A stretch of DNA of 15,800 nucleotides from CAXRGH01 sp964230195. GTDB lineage: Bacteria > Pseudomonadota > Gammaproteobacteria > Enterobacterales > Alteromonadaceae. Positions 1 to 8,205 of the stretch are shown here, one piece after another. The notes beneath the pieces are model-generated. The model saw only the letters and a program-made list of their open reading frames with translations, did not search any database and was not told the origin of the DNA. The stretch is taken from assembly GCA_964230195.1 (NCBI GenBank), contig CAXRGH010000265.1:1-15800 (forward strand), written 5' to 3'. Positions within the stretch are counted from its first letter, which is position 1. Each line of letters starts with the position of its first letter. A program made the translations under genes and the position numbers.

Positions 1-71
1 TTTAAAAAAACAAAACTCGACTCTACGTTTGCCCGACGTGTTTTCCAATCAACTAGATTTATATTTTGCAT
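1..71 (-). CDS. pilN: PilN, type IV pilus inner-membrane assembly protein (N-terminal 23 residues only)
   Basis: The ATG at 71-69 opens a frame that stays open to the window edge and begins MQNINLVDWKTRR. This resembles the start of PilN proteins, whose N-terminus (consensus about INLLPWR) is the cytoplasmic tail that binds the groove of PilM, just before a single membrane helix. The start lies inside the 3' end of pilM, with 13 bases shared, which fits translational coupling in a pilMNOPQ operon. Only the N-terminus is visible, so the membrane helix and periplasmic domain cannot be checked. The call rests on the short motif plus its position directly after pilM. Confidence 0.8.
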   Translation of the reverse strand, partial: MQNINLVDWKTRRANVESSFVFL

Positions 72-1078
72 AGGTCACCTGTTTCTGCTGACATACCCAA
101 GGCAATGGAAAAACTATGTTTCCATTCATCGTCTATCTCGACATTGGCATTAGCGCCGAACCATTCTGTTACAGGCAGCACAAACTGAGTTTTTTGTTCT
201 GCCGTGTTAAATGCAAGCTCAAGCTCTACAAGAAACGCTGAAGGACCTGATAAATACAGGACAATGTCATTGTCTGTTTCTATGAATGATTTAGCCTCCT
301 GAATCAGTGTGATTACCTGCTGGACTATTGGTTTCACAGTTGTATTTGTGTGAACTTGTATGTGGTCGATAGCGCTTTTGACGGTTGGTTCCGAACATTG
401 AAAACCAGCATCCAACTCCTTAAATAAAGGCTGTCCATTATGTTTTTGTAATATGAATGTTGAGTGCGTAGCATTAACATGAAGCCCAGCTTTTAATTGA
501 TTGGGTGTGGGTGCTTCAAACACGTCGAGATAGGTGGATAATGCAATGCCTTCTGGCTTGATCGTTACAGGCGTCAAATTGATGGAGCGAACAAGTGAGC
601 TCCATTCCATTATTTGCAGAGAAAATACAGCAATTAACAATATTTCGGTAAATTCAAGATCCCCTTTCTGAATCAAAAGGGAATCAAAGTCGGAAAGAAT
701 TTTGTCTTTCGGGTAGGGTACGCAGACTGACATTTCTTTTTGAATTGTTGCTTCAATCTCGGTTTTGTCCGGTACACCTTCAACAGAAAACTGACGCCAA
801 ATGATACCATTGCCCCAAATATTGAATGCGCAATAAATTGGTTGTGGAGATATTTCGCTAATCGCCTCTCTTAAGAGAGTAGACAAAACATTAATATCAC
901 GAATTTCAGTGCCAATAACAACGCCTTGAGGTAAACTGGTGAAAGAGGCATGAATGGGTATCCGAGCATTACGCTGGTTTCCAAACACGACACATTTAAG
1001 TGCTGTCGCGGAGATATCAATAGCCACATAATAAGGGAACTTGAAGCGCAAAAAAGTTAAGTATTTTGTCAATGTCAT
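59..1078 (-). CDS. pilM: PilM, actin-like type IV pilus assembly ATPase-fold protein
   Basis: PilM is a cytoplasmic actin-fold protein that binds ATP and the N-terminal tail of PilN, linking the pilus motor to the inner-membrane platform. The protein has 339 residues, slightly shorter than the roughly 350 usual for the family. The N-terminal phosphate-1 strand appears as YVAIDISATALKCVVFG (about residues 17-33), equivalent to the GIDISSSAVK signature. A second nucleotide-binding strand-turn is near AGLHVNATHSTFIL (about 197-210), and a late segment YLSGPSAFLVELELAF (about 273-288) matches the LAGGGARLPGL region. Overall it is rather divergent from textbook PilM, so family membership also leans on context: pilN follows with a 13-base overlap and mrcA is divergent upstream, a conserved gammaproteobacterial arrangement. 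The ATG at 1078 is the only start that keeps the full N-terminal strand; its ribosome site is weak. The 285 bases to mrcA hold the divergent promoters, none of which I can place confidently. Confidence 0.88.
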   Translation of the reverse strand: MTLTKYLTFLRFKFPYYVAIDISATALKCVVFGNQRNARIPIHASFTSLPQGVVIGTEIRDINVLSTLLREAISEISPQPIYCAFNIWGNGIIWRQFSVEGVPDKTEIEATIQKEMSVCVPYPKDKILSDFDSLLIQKGDLEFTEILLIAVFSLQIMEWSSLVRSINLTPVTIKPEGIALSTYLDVFEAPTPNQLKAGLHVNATHSTFILQKHNGQPLFKELDAGFQCSEPTVKSAIDHIQVHTNTTVKPIVQQVITLIQEAKSFIETDNDIVLYLSGPSAFLVELELAFNTAEQKTQFVLPVTEWFGANANVEIDDEWKHSFSIALGMSAETGDLCKI

Positions 1079-1312
1079 GGTACTGTATTGAGGTTAAATT
1101 AAGTCGTAAGGGAGAATGAAGATGCGTTGAGATGACGCTAAGTTTTCTGCCTCAATTATTCGTTCAAGAATGTCACGCGTGATTACAAAAAATACGTCGG
1201 CAAGTCAGTGCAACAAGTCCACACGGCAATTTAAAGTAAGCATCCATTCGCTGGCGCTACATCCTTAAGCGCGGCATAGTATGCGACAATGAATAAAAAT
1301 TAAGAGATAGAT

Positions 1313-1336
1313 ATTCAATACACAGGTATATTGAAT
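1313..1336. repeat. Perfect inverted repeat upstream of mrcA
   Basis: ATTCAATA at 1313-1320 and TATTGAAT at 1329-1336 form a perfect 8-base dyad with an 8-base spacer, centred 39 bases before the mrcA start. There is no U-run, so it does not look like a terminator. The size and spacing would suit a dimeric regulator operator or a leader hairpin in the mrcA mRNA. AT-rich 8-base dyads can arise by chance, so function is unproven. Confidence 0.35.
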
Positions 1337-1363
1337 CCAGAGATATAAAGGTTAGTAGGAAGA

Positions 1364-4054
1364 ATGGGAAGATTGATACGAATAGCCGGGCAATTAATCA
1401 TATTAGGTCTCGTTTTTGCCGGCGGCGGACTCGCCCTTATTTACTCTTATGTCAAAGATGATTTACCGAGCGTAAAAGTACTGAAAGATGTTCAGCTTCA
1501 AATCCCGATGCGTATCTTCTCTGCAGATGGCTTACTAATCTCACAGTATGGTTTAAAAAAACGTATCCCACTGACATTTGAAGAGCTACCAATACAGTTA
1601 AAACAAGCGCTGATTGCAACAGAAGACAGTCGCTTTTATCAACACCCCGGAGTAGACCCGATTGGCATAGGACGAGCATTTGTCAATCTAATTGCGACGG
1701 GTCAAAAGGGACAGGGTGGAAGCACTCTAACCATGCAACTGGCGCGAAAATTTTTCCTGACTGCTGAAAAAAAGTATATCCGAAAAGTGAGAGAGATTTT
1801 CATTGCATTGCACATTGAAGGCTTATTATCGAAAGATGAAATCATCACACTTTACCTCAACAAGATGGAGCTTGGTCATCGCTCATTCGGCGTTGGCGCG
1901 GCTGCACAGGTTTATTACGGTAAATCTATCCATCAATTAACACTCGCGCAGATTGCAACACTCGCGGGTCTCTACAAAGCACCATCCGATCTCAACCCAA
2001 TTACAAACCCTGAAAAGTCAAAGCAAAGACGACGCGTTGTGTTGGCGCGAATGCTTGACGAAAAGTACATCACTAGAGCACAGTTTGACGAGGCTGCGAA
2101 TGCTCCTGTGACTGCGCAACGACACGGTGCAAAAATTGAATTAGACGCGCCGTACATAGCAGATATGATTTATCGTGAAATGGTTGATATGTATGGGAAA
2201 GAGGTTGCTGAAACACAAGGTTTCAATGTCTACGCAACTATTACCTCAGATATGCAACGATTTGCACAGAATGCGGTGCGCGACAATCTTCATGACTATG
2301 ATGAGCGACACGGCTATAAAGGACCAATAGCATATCTCTGGGGTGCCCCACAGGAGGACGAGGATATACCGCAAGTAGCCCCTATTGAATCAGAGTTGAT
2401 AACGACTGACGCAATAGTTTCAGACAATACCCTTTCAGAACCCTGGCCTCTGGAGAAGATTGTTGAACACCTCAGCTCACAACCGGAATATGCGCCGTTG
2501 GAAGTTGCAGTGGTTATCAAAGTGGACAACAACACCATTACAGTAGTCAATAAAAAAGGCCAAACAGTTGTTATTGATTGGAACGGTTTAGCCTGGGCTC
2601 GTCCATTTCTAGATGATAGCCATCAAGGTCCTGCACCTGAAACGGCAGCCGAAATTTTGTCTGCAGGAGCCCTCATATATACTCGTTTTAATCCGACCTT
2701 AAATGCTTATCAGTTGTCACAGTTTCCTGAAGCCTCTAGTGCATTTGTAGCGTTAAATCCCAACAATGGTTCAATTCAAGCGATTGTTGGTGGTTACAGC
2801 TTTCAACAAAGCCAGTTCAACCGTGCAACTCAAGCACAGCGCCAGGTTGGCTCTAATATCAAACCATTTATCTACTCTGCGGCGTTGGATTCAGGTTTTT
2901 CTCTTGCTTCGATCGTTAATGATGCCCCGATTAATCAATGGGACAGACGCTCAGGCGTGGCATGGCGTCCCAAGAACTCGCCTGAAGTGTATGACGGCCC
3001 TATCCGCCTAAGGGAGGCATTGGGCAAATCCAAAAACGTTGTATCCGTTCGACTGTTACGCAGTGTAGGCATCCGAGATACCATTGACTATCTCACCAAT
3101 TTTGGTTTTGTCAAAGACAGCTTACCAAAAGACGAGTCTCTCTCGCTTGGCTCAGCATCAATGACACCACTTGCTGTGGCACGTGGTTTTGCCACCATCG
3201 AAAATGGCGGTTTCTTGATTAACCCTTATGTGATTTCTCATGTTGAGGATGCCAACAACCAATTGCTTTGGCGTCATGTTCCTGATGTCGCTTGCCTTAA
3301 ATGCATGCAAATACAAAATGACGATGAGCAATTAGAACCAGAAGACATTGTGAAAACAACTAATACTCTCGGTGGCAATAGTGATGATAACCCACTATCT
3401 GGCGAGGAGGCATCCACTCAAGACGAAGCGATGCCAATTGCAAATCAAACAATATCAGAAGCCAACGCCTTCCTTGTTAAACAAATGCTGAAGACTGCCA
3501 TTACAGGCGATGGCAGTTGGGCTAAAAAAACCGCATGGAATGGCACCGGTTGGCGCGCAAACAACATTCTCAAGAGAAAAGATCTTGCTGGTAAAACAGG
3601 CACAACAAACGAAGCAAAGGATACCTGGTTCAGTGGTATGGCTGGCGGTATTGTTGCAACCGCATGGGTCGGCTTTGATGATAACTCTCGCTCACTTGGA
3701 AGGACATCTTCCCATCAGTATCTAATCAATCAAAATCCTACTCGATATAATTGGATGGGTAACGCTATGGTGGGCGGTGAAGATGGAGCAAGGGTGGCTC
3801 AACCTGCATGGATTAAATTTATGCAGCAGGCTCTTCAGGGGCGTGAAGTGACCTATGAGGCGCTTCCCAATGATATTCTGAGTATCAGAATCGATCGAGC
3901 ATCGGGTAAATTGACAAACAGGGCAGACTACACAACAAAGTTTGAATACTTTATTGCCGGTACAGAACCGAATGATTACGTGAAAGAAGGTCAAGGGCAA
4001 AGTGGTTCTGATACCACTCAACAGGCGCCAGAGGCTGAAGATTCAATTTTCTAA
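1364..4054 (+). CDS. mrcA: Penicillin-binding protein 1A, bifunctional glycosyltransferase/transpeptidase
   Basis: This class A PBP polymerises lipid II into glycan strands and cross-links the stem peptides at the periplasmic face of the inner membrane. It has 896 residues, a little longer than E. coli PBP1a (850). One membrane anchor lies at about residues 7-30. The glycosyltransferase domain shows EDSRFYQHPGVD with catalytic Glu87, GQGGSTLTMQLARK (116-129), the REIFIALHIE motif, and LYLNKMELGHRSFGVGAAA with the second acidic residue Glu169. The transpeptidase has SxxK at Ser497-Lys500, SKN at 556-558 and KTG at 744-746. Between SKN and KTG lies CLKC (644-647), matching the CPEC of E. coli PBP1a, then an acidic linker of variable sequence. 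The C-terminal FEYFIAGTEPND also matches the PBP1a rather than PBP1b group. AGGA at 1357-1360 supports the start. It is divergent from pilM and convergent with the arginine operon. Confidence 0.97.
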   Translation: MGRLIRIAGQLIILGLVFAGGGLALIYSYVKDDLPSVKVLKDVQLQIPMRIFSADGLLISQYGLKKRIPLTFEELPIQLKQALIATEDSRFYQHPGVDPIGIGRAFVNLIATGQKGQGGSTLTMQLARKFFLTAEKKYIRKVREIFIALHIEGLLSKDEIITLYLNKMELGHRSFGVGAAAQVYYGKSIHQLTLAQIATLAGLYKAPSDLNPITNPEKSKQRRRVVLARMLDEKYITRAQFDEAANAPVTAQRHGAKIELDAPYIADMIYREMVDMYGKEVAETQGFNVYATITSDMQRFAQNAVRDNLHDYDERHGYKGPIAYLWGAPQEDEDIPQVAPIESELITTDAIVSDNTLSEPWPLEKIVEHLSSQPEYAPLEVAVVIKVDNNTITVVNKKGQTVVIDWNGLAWARPFLDDSHQGPAPETAAEILSAGALIYTRFNPTLNAYQLSQFPEASSAFVALNPNNGSIQAIVGGYSFQQSQFNRATQAQRQVGSNIKPFIYSAALDSGFSLASIVNDAPINQWDRRSGVAWRPKNSPEVYDGPIRLREALGKSKNVVSVRLLRSVGIRDTIDYLTNFGFVKDSLPKDESLSLGSASMTPLAVARGFATIENGGFLINPYVISHVEDANNQLLWRHVPDVACLKCMQIQNDDEQLEPEDIVKTTNTLGGNSDDNPLSGEEASTQDEAMPIANQTISEANAFLVKQMLKTAITGDGSWAKKTAWNGTGWRANNILKRKDLAGKTGTTNEAKDTWFSGMAGGIVATAWVGFDDNSRSLGRTSSHQYLINQNPTRYNWMGNAMVGGEDGARVAQPAWIKFMQQALQGREVTYEALPNDILSIRIDRASGKLTNRADYTTKFEYFIAGTEPNDYVKEGQGQSGSDTTQQAPEAEDSIF

Positions 4055-4077
4055 ATAACGGTTTTCAACAACCACAA

Positions 4078-4114
4078 AAAAGCCGCTAATACGAGAGGAC
4101 GTATAGCGGCTTTT
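4078..4114. terminator. Bidirectional intrinsic terminator between mrcA and argH(A)
   Basis: AAAAGCCGCTA (4078-4088) pairs with TAGCGGCTTTT (4104-4114). After one unpaired A at 4089 the stem continues as TACG/CGTA around the loop AGAGGA. A-rich flank on the left and T-run on the right make it readable from both strands. It sits 23 bases after the mrcA stop and 26 bases after the argH(A) stop, so it can end both convergent transcripts. Confidence 0.9.
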
Positions 4115-4140
4115 CGCGTTTAAGCTAGTCTACTGCCCAG

Positions 4141-6075
4141 TCAACTGACAAGGCGGACATCAATCAGATTACTGGGATCGATATTGACGTCATATTCCAT
4201 AGCAATCTCATCACAAGCATGTTTTTTAGGACAAATATCGCAATCTTTCATCACCTTCTCAGGTAATTTATCTTTCTCGGTTTCAACGAAACCTAATTTT
4301 GCAAAGAAAAGCGGAACTCGCGTCAATACAATGATTTTTTTTAATTCTAGGTGTCTTGCCTCTTCAAGCAAATACTGAATCATGGCTTTTCCTTGACCAT
4401 CACCTTGAGCACCCTCGGCAACGCCAACCGATCGTATTTCAGCAAGACCCGTTTCATAGATATACAAAGATGCACAGCCAATGATCGTTTTATCGACCTC
4501 AGCCACGACAAAATTTTGAATGTCGTGGGTGATGTTATATCGGCTTCGAGGAAGAGTTTCGCCTTTATCAGACCAATAATTTACAATCTCTGCAATTGAA
4601 TCTACGTCAGACATCTTTGCTGCACGAACCGACATCACCGTAGCTTTTTGGGCATCTAGGCGTTGCTGTACTTTTCTAATCACTGGAGACAGAGGCGCTT
4701 TATTTTGCTCCGTTGTTGTAAAGCTTTCGATTGCTGCAGCAACCTGCTCTCTTGAAGTGCCCCCCAAAACATGACGTTTATCTAAGCATGAATCCATGGA
4801 CAGGTAACCATAGACATCATCCTCAATGGCGCTAGAAAAGTTCTTGTATTCTTCAATAGAAATTTCCTCTAATGCTTTGTCTTGTTCGATGGCCTGCAAT
4901 ACGATTGCGCCAACAATGTGATGAGCTTCCCTAAATGGAATGTCTTTGGCTACCAGATAATCCGCTAGCTCAGTGGCATTACTGTAACTTTGCTTTGCAG
5001 CTAGCATCATAGCTTCACTATTGACTTCAACACCTTGAATCACTAACGTTGCCATTTCAAGGCATTGTTGCCAACTATCTAGAGCGTCAAATAAACCCTG
5101 CTTATCTTCTTGCATATCTTTATTATATGCCATCGGCAGTGCTTTCATGGTCATCATCATAGCGCTCATTGCGCCATACACTCGACCTGTCTTACCTCGA
5201 ATTAATTCAAGGGCATCAGGGTTTTTCTTCTGCGGCATTAACGACGAACCGGAGGTAACAAGGTCACTTAATTGTAGAAAGTTCGCTTCGCCAGAGTTAT
5301 AAAAGATCATATCTTCCGCTAAGCGCGATAAATGCACCACACTGATACTGGCACAAGACAATAACTCGAGTACATGATCCCTATCTGATACTGCATCCAA
5401 GCTGTTTAGGGTAGCTCTTCTAAACCCAAGTTCGCTAGCGAGCTCACTGCGATCGATTGCATATGCGGTACCCGCTAATGCACCTGATCCAAGAGGAAGT
5501 GTGTCAAGTCGATAGACTGCACCTTGGAGACGTTCAATATCACGGTTAAACATCTCAACATAAGCCAGACACCAATGACCGAACGTAATGGGCTGAGCAC
5601 GCTGCAAATGCGTATATCCAGGCATAATAGTTGCCTGATGACGCCCTGCTAATTCCATCAACGCTTGTTGGAAACCGACTAGAACCTCAAGTAAATCTTG
5701 AGATTTCTGCTTACACCATAACTTGAGATCGGTTGCGACTTGGTCGTTACGACTTCTCCCAGTGTGCAATTTCTTACCCAAATCACCGACGCGCTCAATC
5801 AGCTTTGATTCTACCCAACTATGAATGTCTTCAGCATCCGAAGACAAAATGATAGTCGGATCAGCTGCCACCTCTTGATGCAGAGCCTCTAATGCGTTTT
5901 GCAAATCTAATTGCTCTTTTGCTGACAACACGTTGACCGATTGTAACGCTTTAGACCAAGCAATCGACCCGATGATATCTTGTTCCGCTAACCGATAGTC
6001 TACAGGCAATGAGTCGTTGAATAATTTAAACGCATCGCTCGCTTGCTCGGTGAACCGACCTCCCCATAACGCCAT
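4141..6075 (-). CDS. argH: Bifunctional argininosuccinate lyase / N-acetylglutamate synthase (ArgH-ArgA fusion)
   Basis: The N-terminal part (about residues 1-460) is argininosuccinate lyase, which splits argininosuccinate into arginine and fumarate in the last step of the pathway. It shows SRNDQVATDLKLW (108-120), GYTHLQRAQPITFGHW (153-168, with His156) and the fumarase/lyase signature GSSLMPQKKNPD (276-287) carrying the catalytic serine. After a linker at about 460-480 comes a GNAT acetyltransferase domain (about 480-630), which would make N-acetylglutamate from acetyl-CoA and glutamate, the first step. Its acetyl-CoA loop is near GAQGDGQGKAM (555-565). The tail has Cys612, Cys615 and Cys621 in DCDICPKKHACDEIAM. 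Total length 644, against about 460 for ArgH alone. Both activities in one chain are known from Moritella and relatives as argH(A), so this is a family trait, not an assembly error: there is no frameshift. It is the last gene of the operon, one base after argG, and ends at a hairpin terminator. The acetylation role rests on homology. Confidence 0.96.
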   Translation of the reverse strand: MALWGGRFTEQASDAFKLFNDSLPVDYRLAEQDIIGSIAWSKALQSVNVLSAKEQLDLQNALEALHQEVAADPTIILSSDAEDIHSWVESKLIERVGDLGKKLHTGRSRNDQVATDLKLWCKQKSQDLLEVLVGFQQALMELAGRHQATIMPGYTHLQRAQPITFGHWCLAYVEMFNRDIERLQGAVYRLDTLPLGSGALAGTAYAIDRSELASELGFRRATLNSLDAVSDRDHVLELLSCASISVVHLSRLAEDMIFYNSGEANFLQLSDLVTSGSSLMPQKKNPDALELIRGKTGRVYGAMSAMMMTMKALPMAYNKDMQEDKQGLFDALDSWQQCLEMATLVIQGVEVNSEAMMLAAKQSYSNATELADYLVAKDIPFREAHHIVGAIVLQAIEQDKALEEISIEEYKNFSSAIEDDVYGYLSMDSCLDKRHVLGGTSREQVAAAIESFTTTEQNKAPLSPVIRKVQQRLDAQKATVMSVRAAKMSDVDSIAEIVNYWSDKGETLPRSRYNITHDIQNFVVAEVDKTIIGCASLYIYETGLAEIRSVGVAEGAQGDGQGKAMIQYLLEEARHLELKKIIVLTRVPLFFAKLGFVETEKDKLPEKVMKDCDICPKKHACDEIAMEYDVNIDPSNLIDVRLVS

Positions 6076-6076
6076 A

Positions 6077-7288
6077 CTACTTCTCCACGTTATTCATTGC
6101 CGCGATGCGACTTGATAAGCTATACAAACGAATGAAGCCTTCGGCATGGCTCTGATCGTAAACATCGTCTGCCCCAAAGGTTGCAAAATCTTCAGAGTAC
6201 AGGCTGTTAGGTGATTGTTGTTGTGTCACGCTAGCAACACCTTTGTAGAGTTTCACAACCACTTTACCCGTAATACGTTGTGCAAATGAATCTGCTGCTG
6301 CAAGTAATGCCTGGCACAGCGGTGTAAACCAGCGGCCATCATACATAACGTGCGAAAACTCTAATCCTACTTGCTCTCGGAATTTGAGTGCCGCTTTGTC
6401 CAATACCAAACATTCAAGCGCCTTGTAAGCAGCCATTAAGATAGTACCACCTGGAGTTTCATAACAACCTCGAGATTTCATGCCTACTAATCTGTTTTCA
6501 ACGATATCGATTCTGCCAACGCCATTCTCAGCGCCGTACTGATTTAACTTAACCAAAGCCTCAAACGGTGATAATGCTTCACCATCAACCGCCGTTAATT
6601 CGCCGTTATCGAAACTTAGCTCAACATAATGAGGTTTGTCTGGAGCGTCTTCAGGGTCGACTGTCATAGTCCATACTTGCTTAGTGGGTTCACACCATGG
6701 ATCTTCTAACTCACCACCTTCATGGGAAATATGCCATGCGTTTGCATCCCTACTGTAGATTTTAGTGATTGATGCTGATGTTGGGATGTTGCGCTCTGCC
6801 AAATAATTCAAAAGGTCTTCGCGTGATTCCATATCCCACTCACGCCACGGTGCAATCACTGTCAATTCTGGTGCTAATGCAGCAAAGGTTGATTCAAATC
6901 GAACTTGGTCATTACCTTTACCGGTACAACCGTGGCATAGCGCATCTGCACCAACTTTACGAGCAACCTCAACGTGTGCTTTTGCGATAACCGGACGAGC
7001 CATTGACGTACCGAGTAAGTAACGCCCTTCGTAGACTGCACCCGTTTTCACTGTAGGGTAAATATAATCCTTAACGAACTCTTCTTTCAGATCAACAATG
7101 TGACATTCACTAGCACCTGACGCTATCGCTTTTTCGTGAAGACCTTCCAGTTCTTCATCGCCTTGACCGACATCAGCAGCAAAGGCTACAACTTCACAGC
7201 CATAATTTTCTTTAAGCCACGGGATGATGGCAGATGTATCCAAACCACCAGAATAGGCTAATACGACTTTTTTAACTTGCTTACTCAT
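6077..7288 (-). CDS. argG: Argininosuccinate synthase
   Basis: ArgG condenses citrulline and aspartate with ATP to give argininosuccinate, AMP and pyrophosphate in the cytoplasm. The protein is 403 residues, the usual size for the family. The PP-loop ATP-binding motif AYSGGLDTS is at residues 11-19. The conserved segments GRYLLGTSMARP, HGCTGKGNDQVRFE and APWREWDM follow in the expected order, and SRGCYETPGGTIL lies in the C-terminal synthetase domain. The family assignment is unambiguous. It starts one base after the argF stop (TAA-A-ATG) with only a weak GAGAAA ribosome site, and ends one base before argH(A), so translation is probably coupled to argF. Nothing is missing or unusual in the protein. 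Confidence 0.98.
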   Translation of the reverse strand: MSKQVKKVVLAYSGGLDTSAIIPWLKENYGCEVVAFAADVGQGDEELEGLHEKAIASGASECHIVDLKEEFVKDYIYPTVKTGAVYEGRYLLGTSMARPVIAKAHVEVARKVGADALCHGCTGKGNDQVRFESTFAALAPELTVIAPWREWDMESREDLLNYLAERNIPTSASITKIYSRDANAWHISHEGGELEDPWCEPTKQVWTMTVDPEDAPDKPHYVELSFDNGELTAVDGEALSPFEALVKLNQYGAENGVGRIDIVENRLVGMKSRGCYETPGGTILMAAYKALECLVLDKAALKFREQVGLEFSHVMYDGRWFTPLCQALLAAADSFAQRITGKVVVKLYKGVASVTQQQSPNSLYSEDFATFGADDVYDQSHAEGFIRLYSLSSRIAAMNNVEK

Positions 7289-7289
7289 T

Positions 7290-8204
7290 TTATTGTTTCT
7301 CGCTCTGACTTAATTCAATTAATATCGCACTTTGTGCGTACATTCTATTTTCTGCTTGTACCATTAATAACGACGCGTCGCTATCCATTAATTCACTGGT
7401 AATTTCATAATCTCGATGGGCAGGCTGACAATGCATTACTTTAGTTGCACCTGAAGAAGCCATTAATGCTTGATTGACTTGGTATGGCATGAAAAAACTC
7501 GCTAATTCATCCAGTGGGGTATCATCGCCCATCGACTGCCATGTATCTGTGTATAAAACATCAGCACCTTTGGCAAGTGAAAGGTCGTTTCCACATGCCA
7601 ATAAACTGCCTGTTTTCTCAGCGATCTGAGCAGCCATAGCGTAAACTTTATCATCAACATCACGCCCTTCAGGCGTAATAACAGTGACGTTTGCACCGAG
7701 TTGTGCACCAACTATCAAGAGCGAATGTGCAACATTATTACCATCACCAACGTACACCAAGTTGATACCTTTTACTTTACCAAAGGTTTCATAAACGGTT
7801 TGGAAATCAGCCAACCCCTGACACGGATGATAAATATCACATAATGCGTTGACCACAGGGATGGATGCATATTCAGCTAATTGCTCCAAAGTTGAATGTT
7901 CAAAGACTCGAGCGACGATACCGTCACACCAACAGGATAAATTGGCAGCCATGTCTTTGGTATCCTCACGGCCCGCCAAACTGTCCTTTTTGGAATCCAA
8001 GTATAAGAAGTGCCCACCCAACTTTTGAATACCAATATCAAAGCTGACGCGGGTTCGTAAAGAGGGTTTTTCGAATAAACCAACAAACGATTTTCCAGAC
8101 AGTGCCTGTGTGTAATTTTCAGGGTTATTTTTAATTGCCACAGCAAGCATCAACAATGCTTCTACCTGTTTTGGCGAATAAGTACCGAAATGTAATAAGT
8201 CCAT
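7290..8204 (-). CDS. argF: Ornithine carbamoyltransferase
   Basis: ArgF transfers the carbamoyl group of carbamoyl phosphate to ornithine, giving citrulline. I start it at the ATG at 8204 (304 residues, normal for the family). Longer in-frame starts up to 8258 would overlap argB by more than 50 bases, while GAGG lies at a good distance before 8204. Visible sites: the carbamoyl-phosphate loop FEKPSLRTRVSFDIG (44-58), HPCQ (126-129), the DGNNVAHSL segment, the ornithine loop DTWQSMG (220-226) and HCQPAHR (258-264). Two positions differ from the common forms: SLRTR instead of STRTR, and HCQP where HCLP is usual. The SMG loop is intact, which argues for ornithine, not acetylornithine, as the substrate. 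It begins one base after the argB stop and is followed one base later by argG. Confidence 0.95.
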   Translation of the reverse strand: MDLLHFGTYSPKQVEALLMLAVAIKNNPENYTQALSGKSFVGLFEKPSLRTRVSFDIGIQKLGGHFLYLDSKKDSLAGREDTKDMAANLSCWCDGIVARVFEHSTLEQLAEYASIPVVNALCDIYHPCQGLADFQTVYETFGKVKGINLVYVGDGNNVAHSLLIVGAQLGANVTVITPEGRDVDDKVYAMAAQIAEKTGSLLACGNDLSLAKGADVLYTDTWQSMGDDTPLDELASFFMPYQVNQALMASSGATKVMHCQPAHRDYEITSELMDSDASLLMVQAENRMYAQSAILIELSQSEKQ

Positions 8205-8205
8205 G

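Noticed and set aside
3722..4021. 99-residue open frame on the minus strand inside the 3' end of mrcA
   Set aside because: It is antisense to the well-conserved PBP1a C-terminus, has no plausible ribosome site or family resemblance, and is explained by the codon pattern of mrcA.
4141..6075. argH(A) as an artefact of a missing stop between two genes
   Set aside because: The frame is continuous, the junction linker is ordinary coding sequence, and this fusion is established in marine gammaproteobacteria.
7877..8146. 89-residue open frame on the minus strand overlapping argF in another frame
   Set aside because: It lies fully within argF, whose motifs are unambiguous, and has no recognisable domain.
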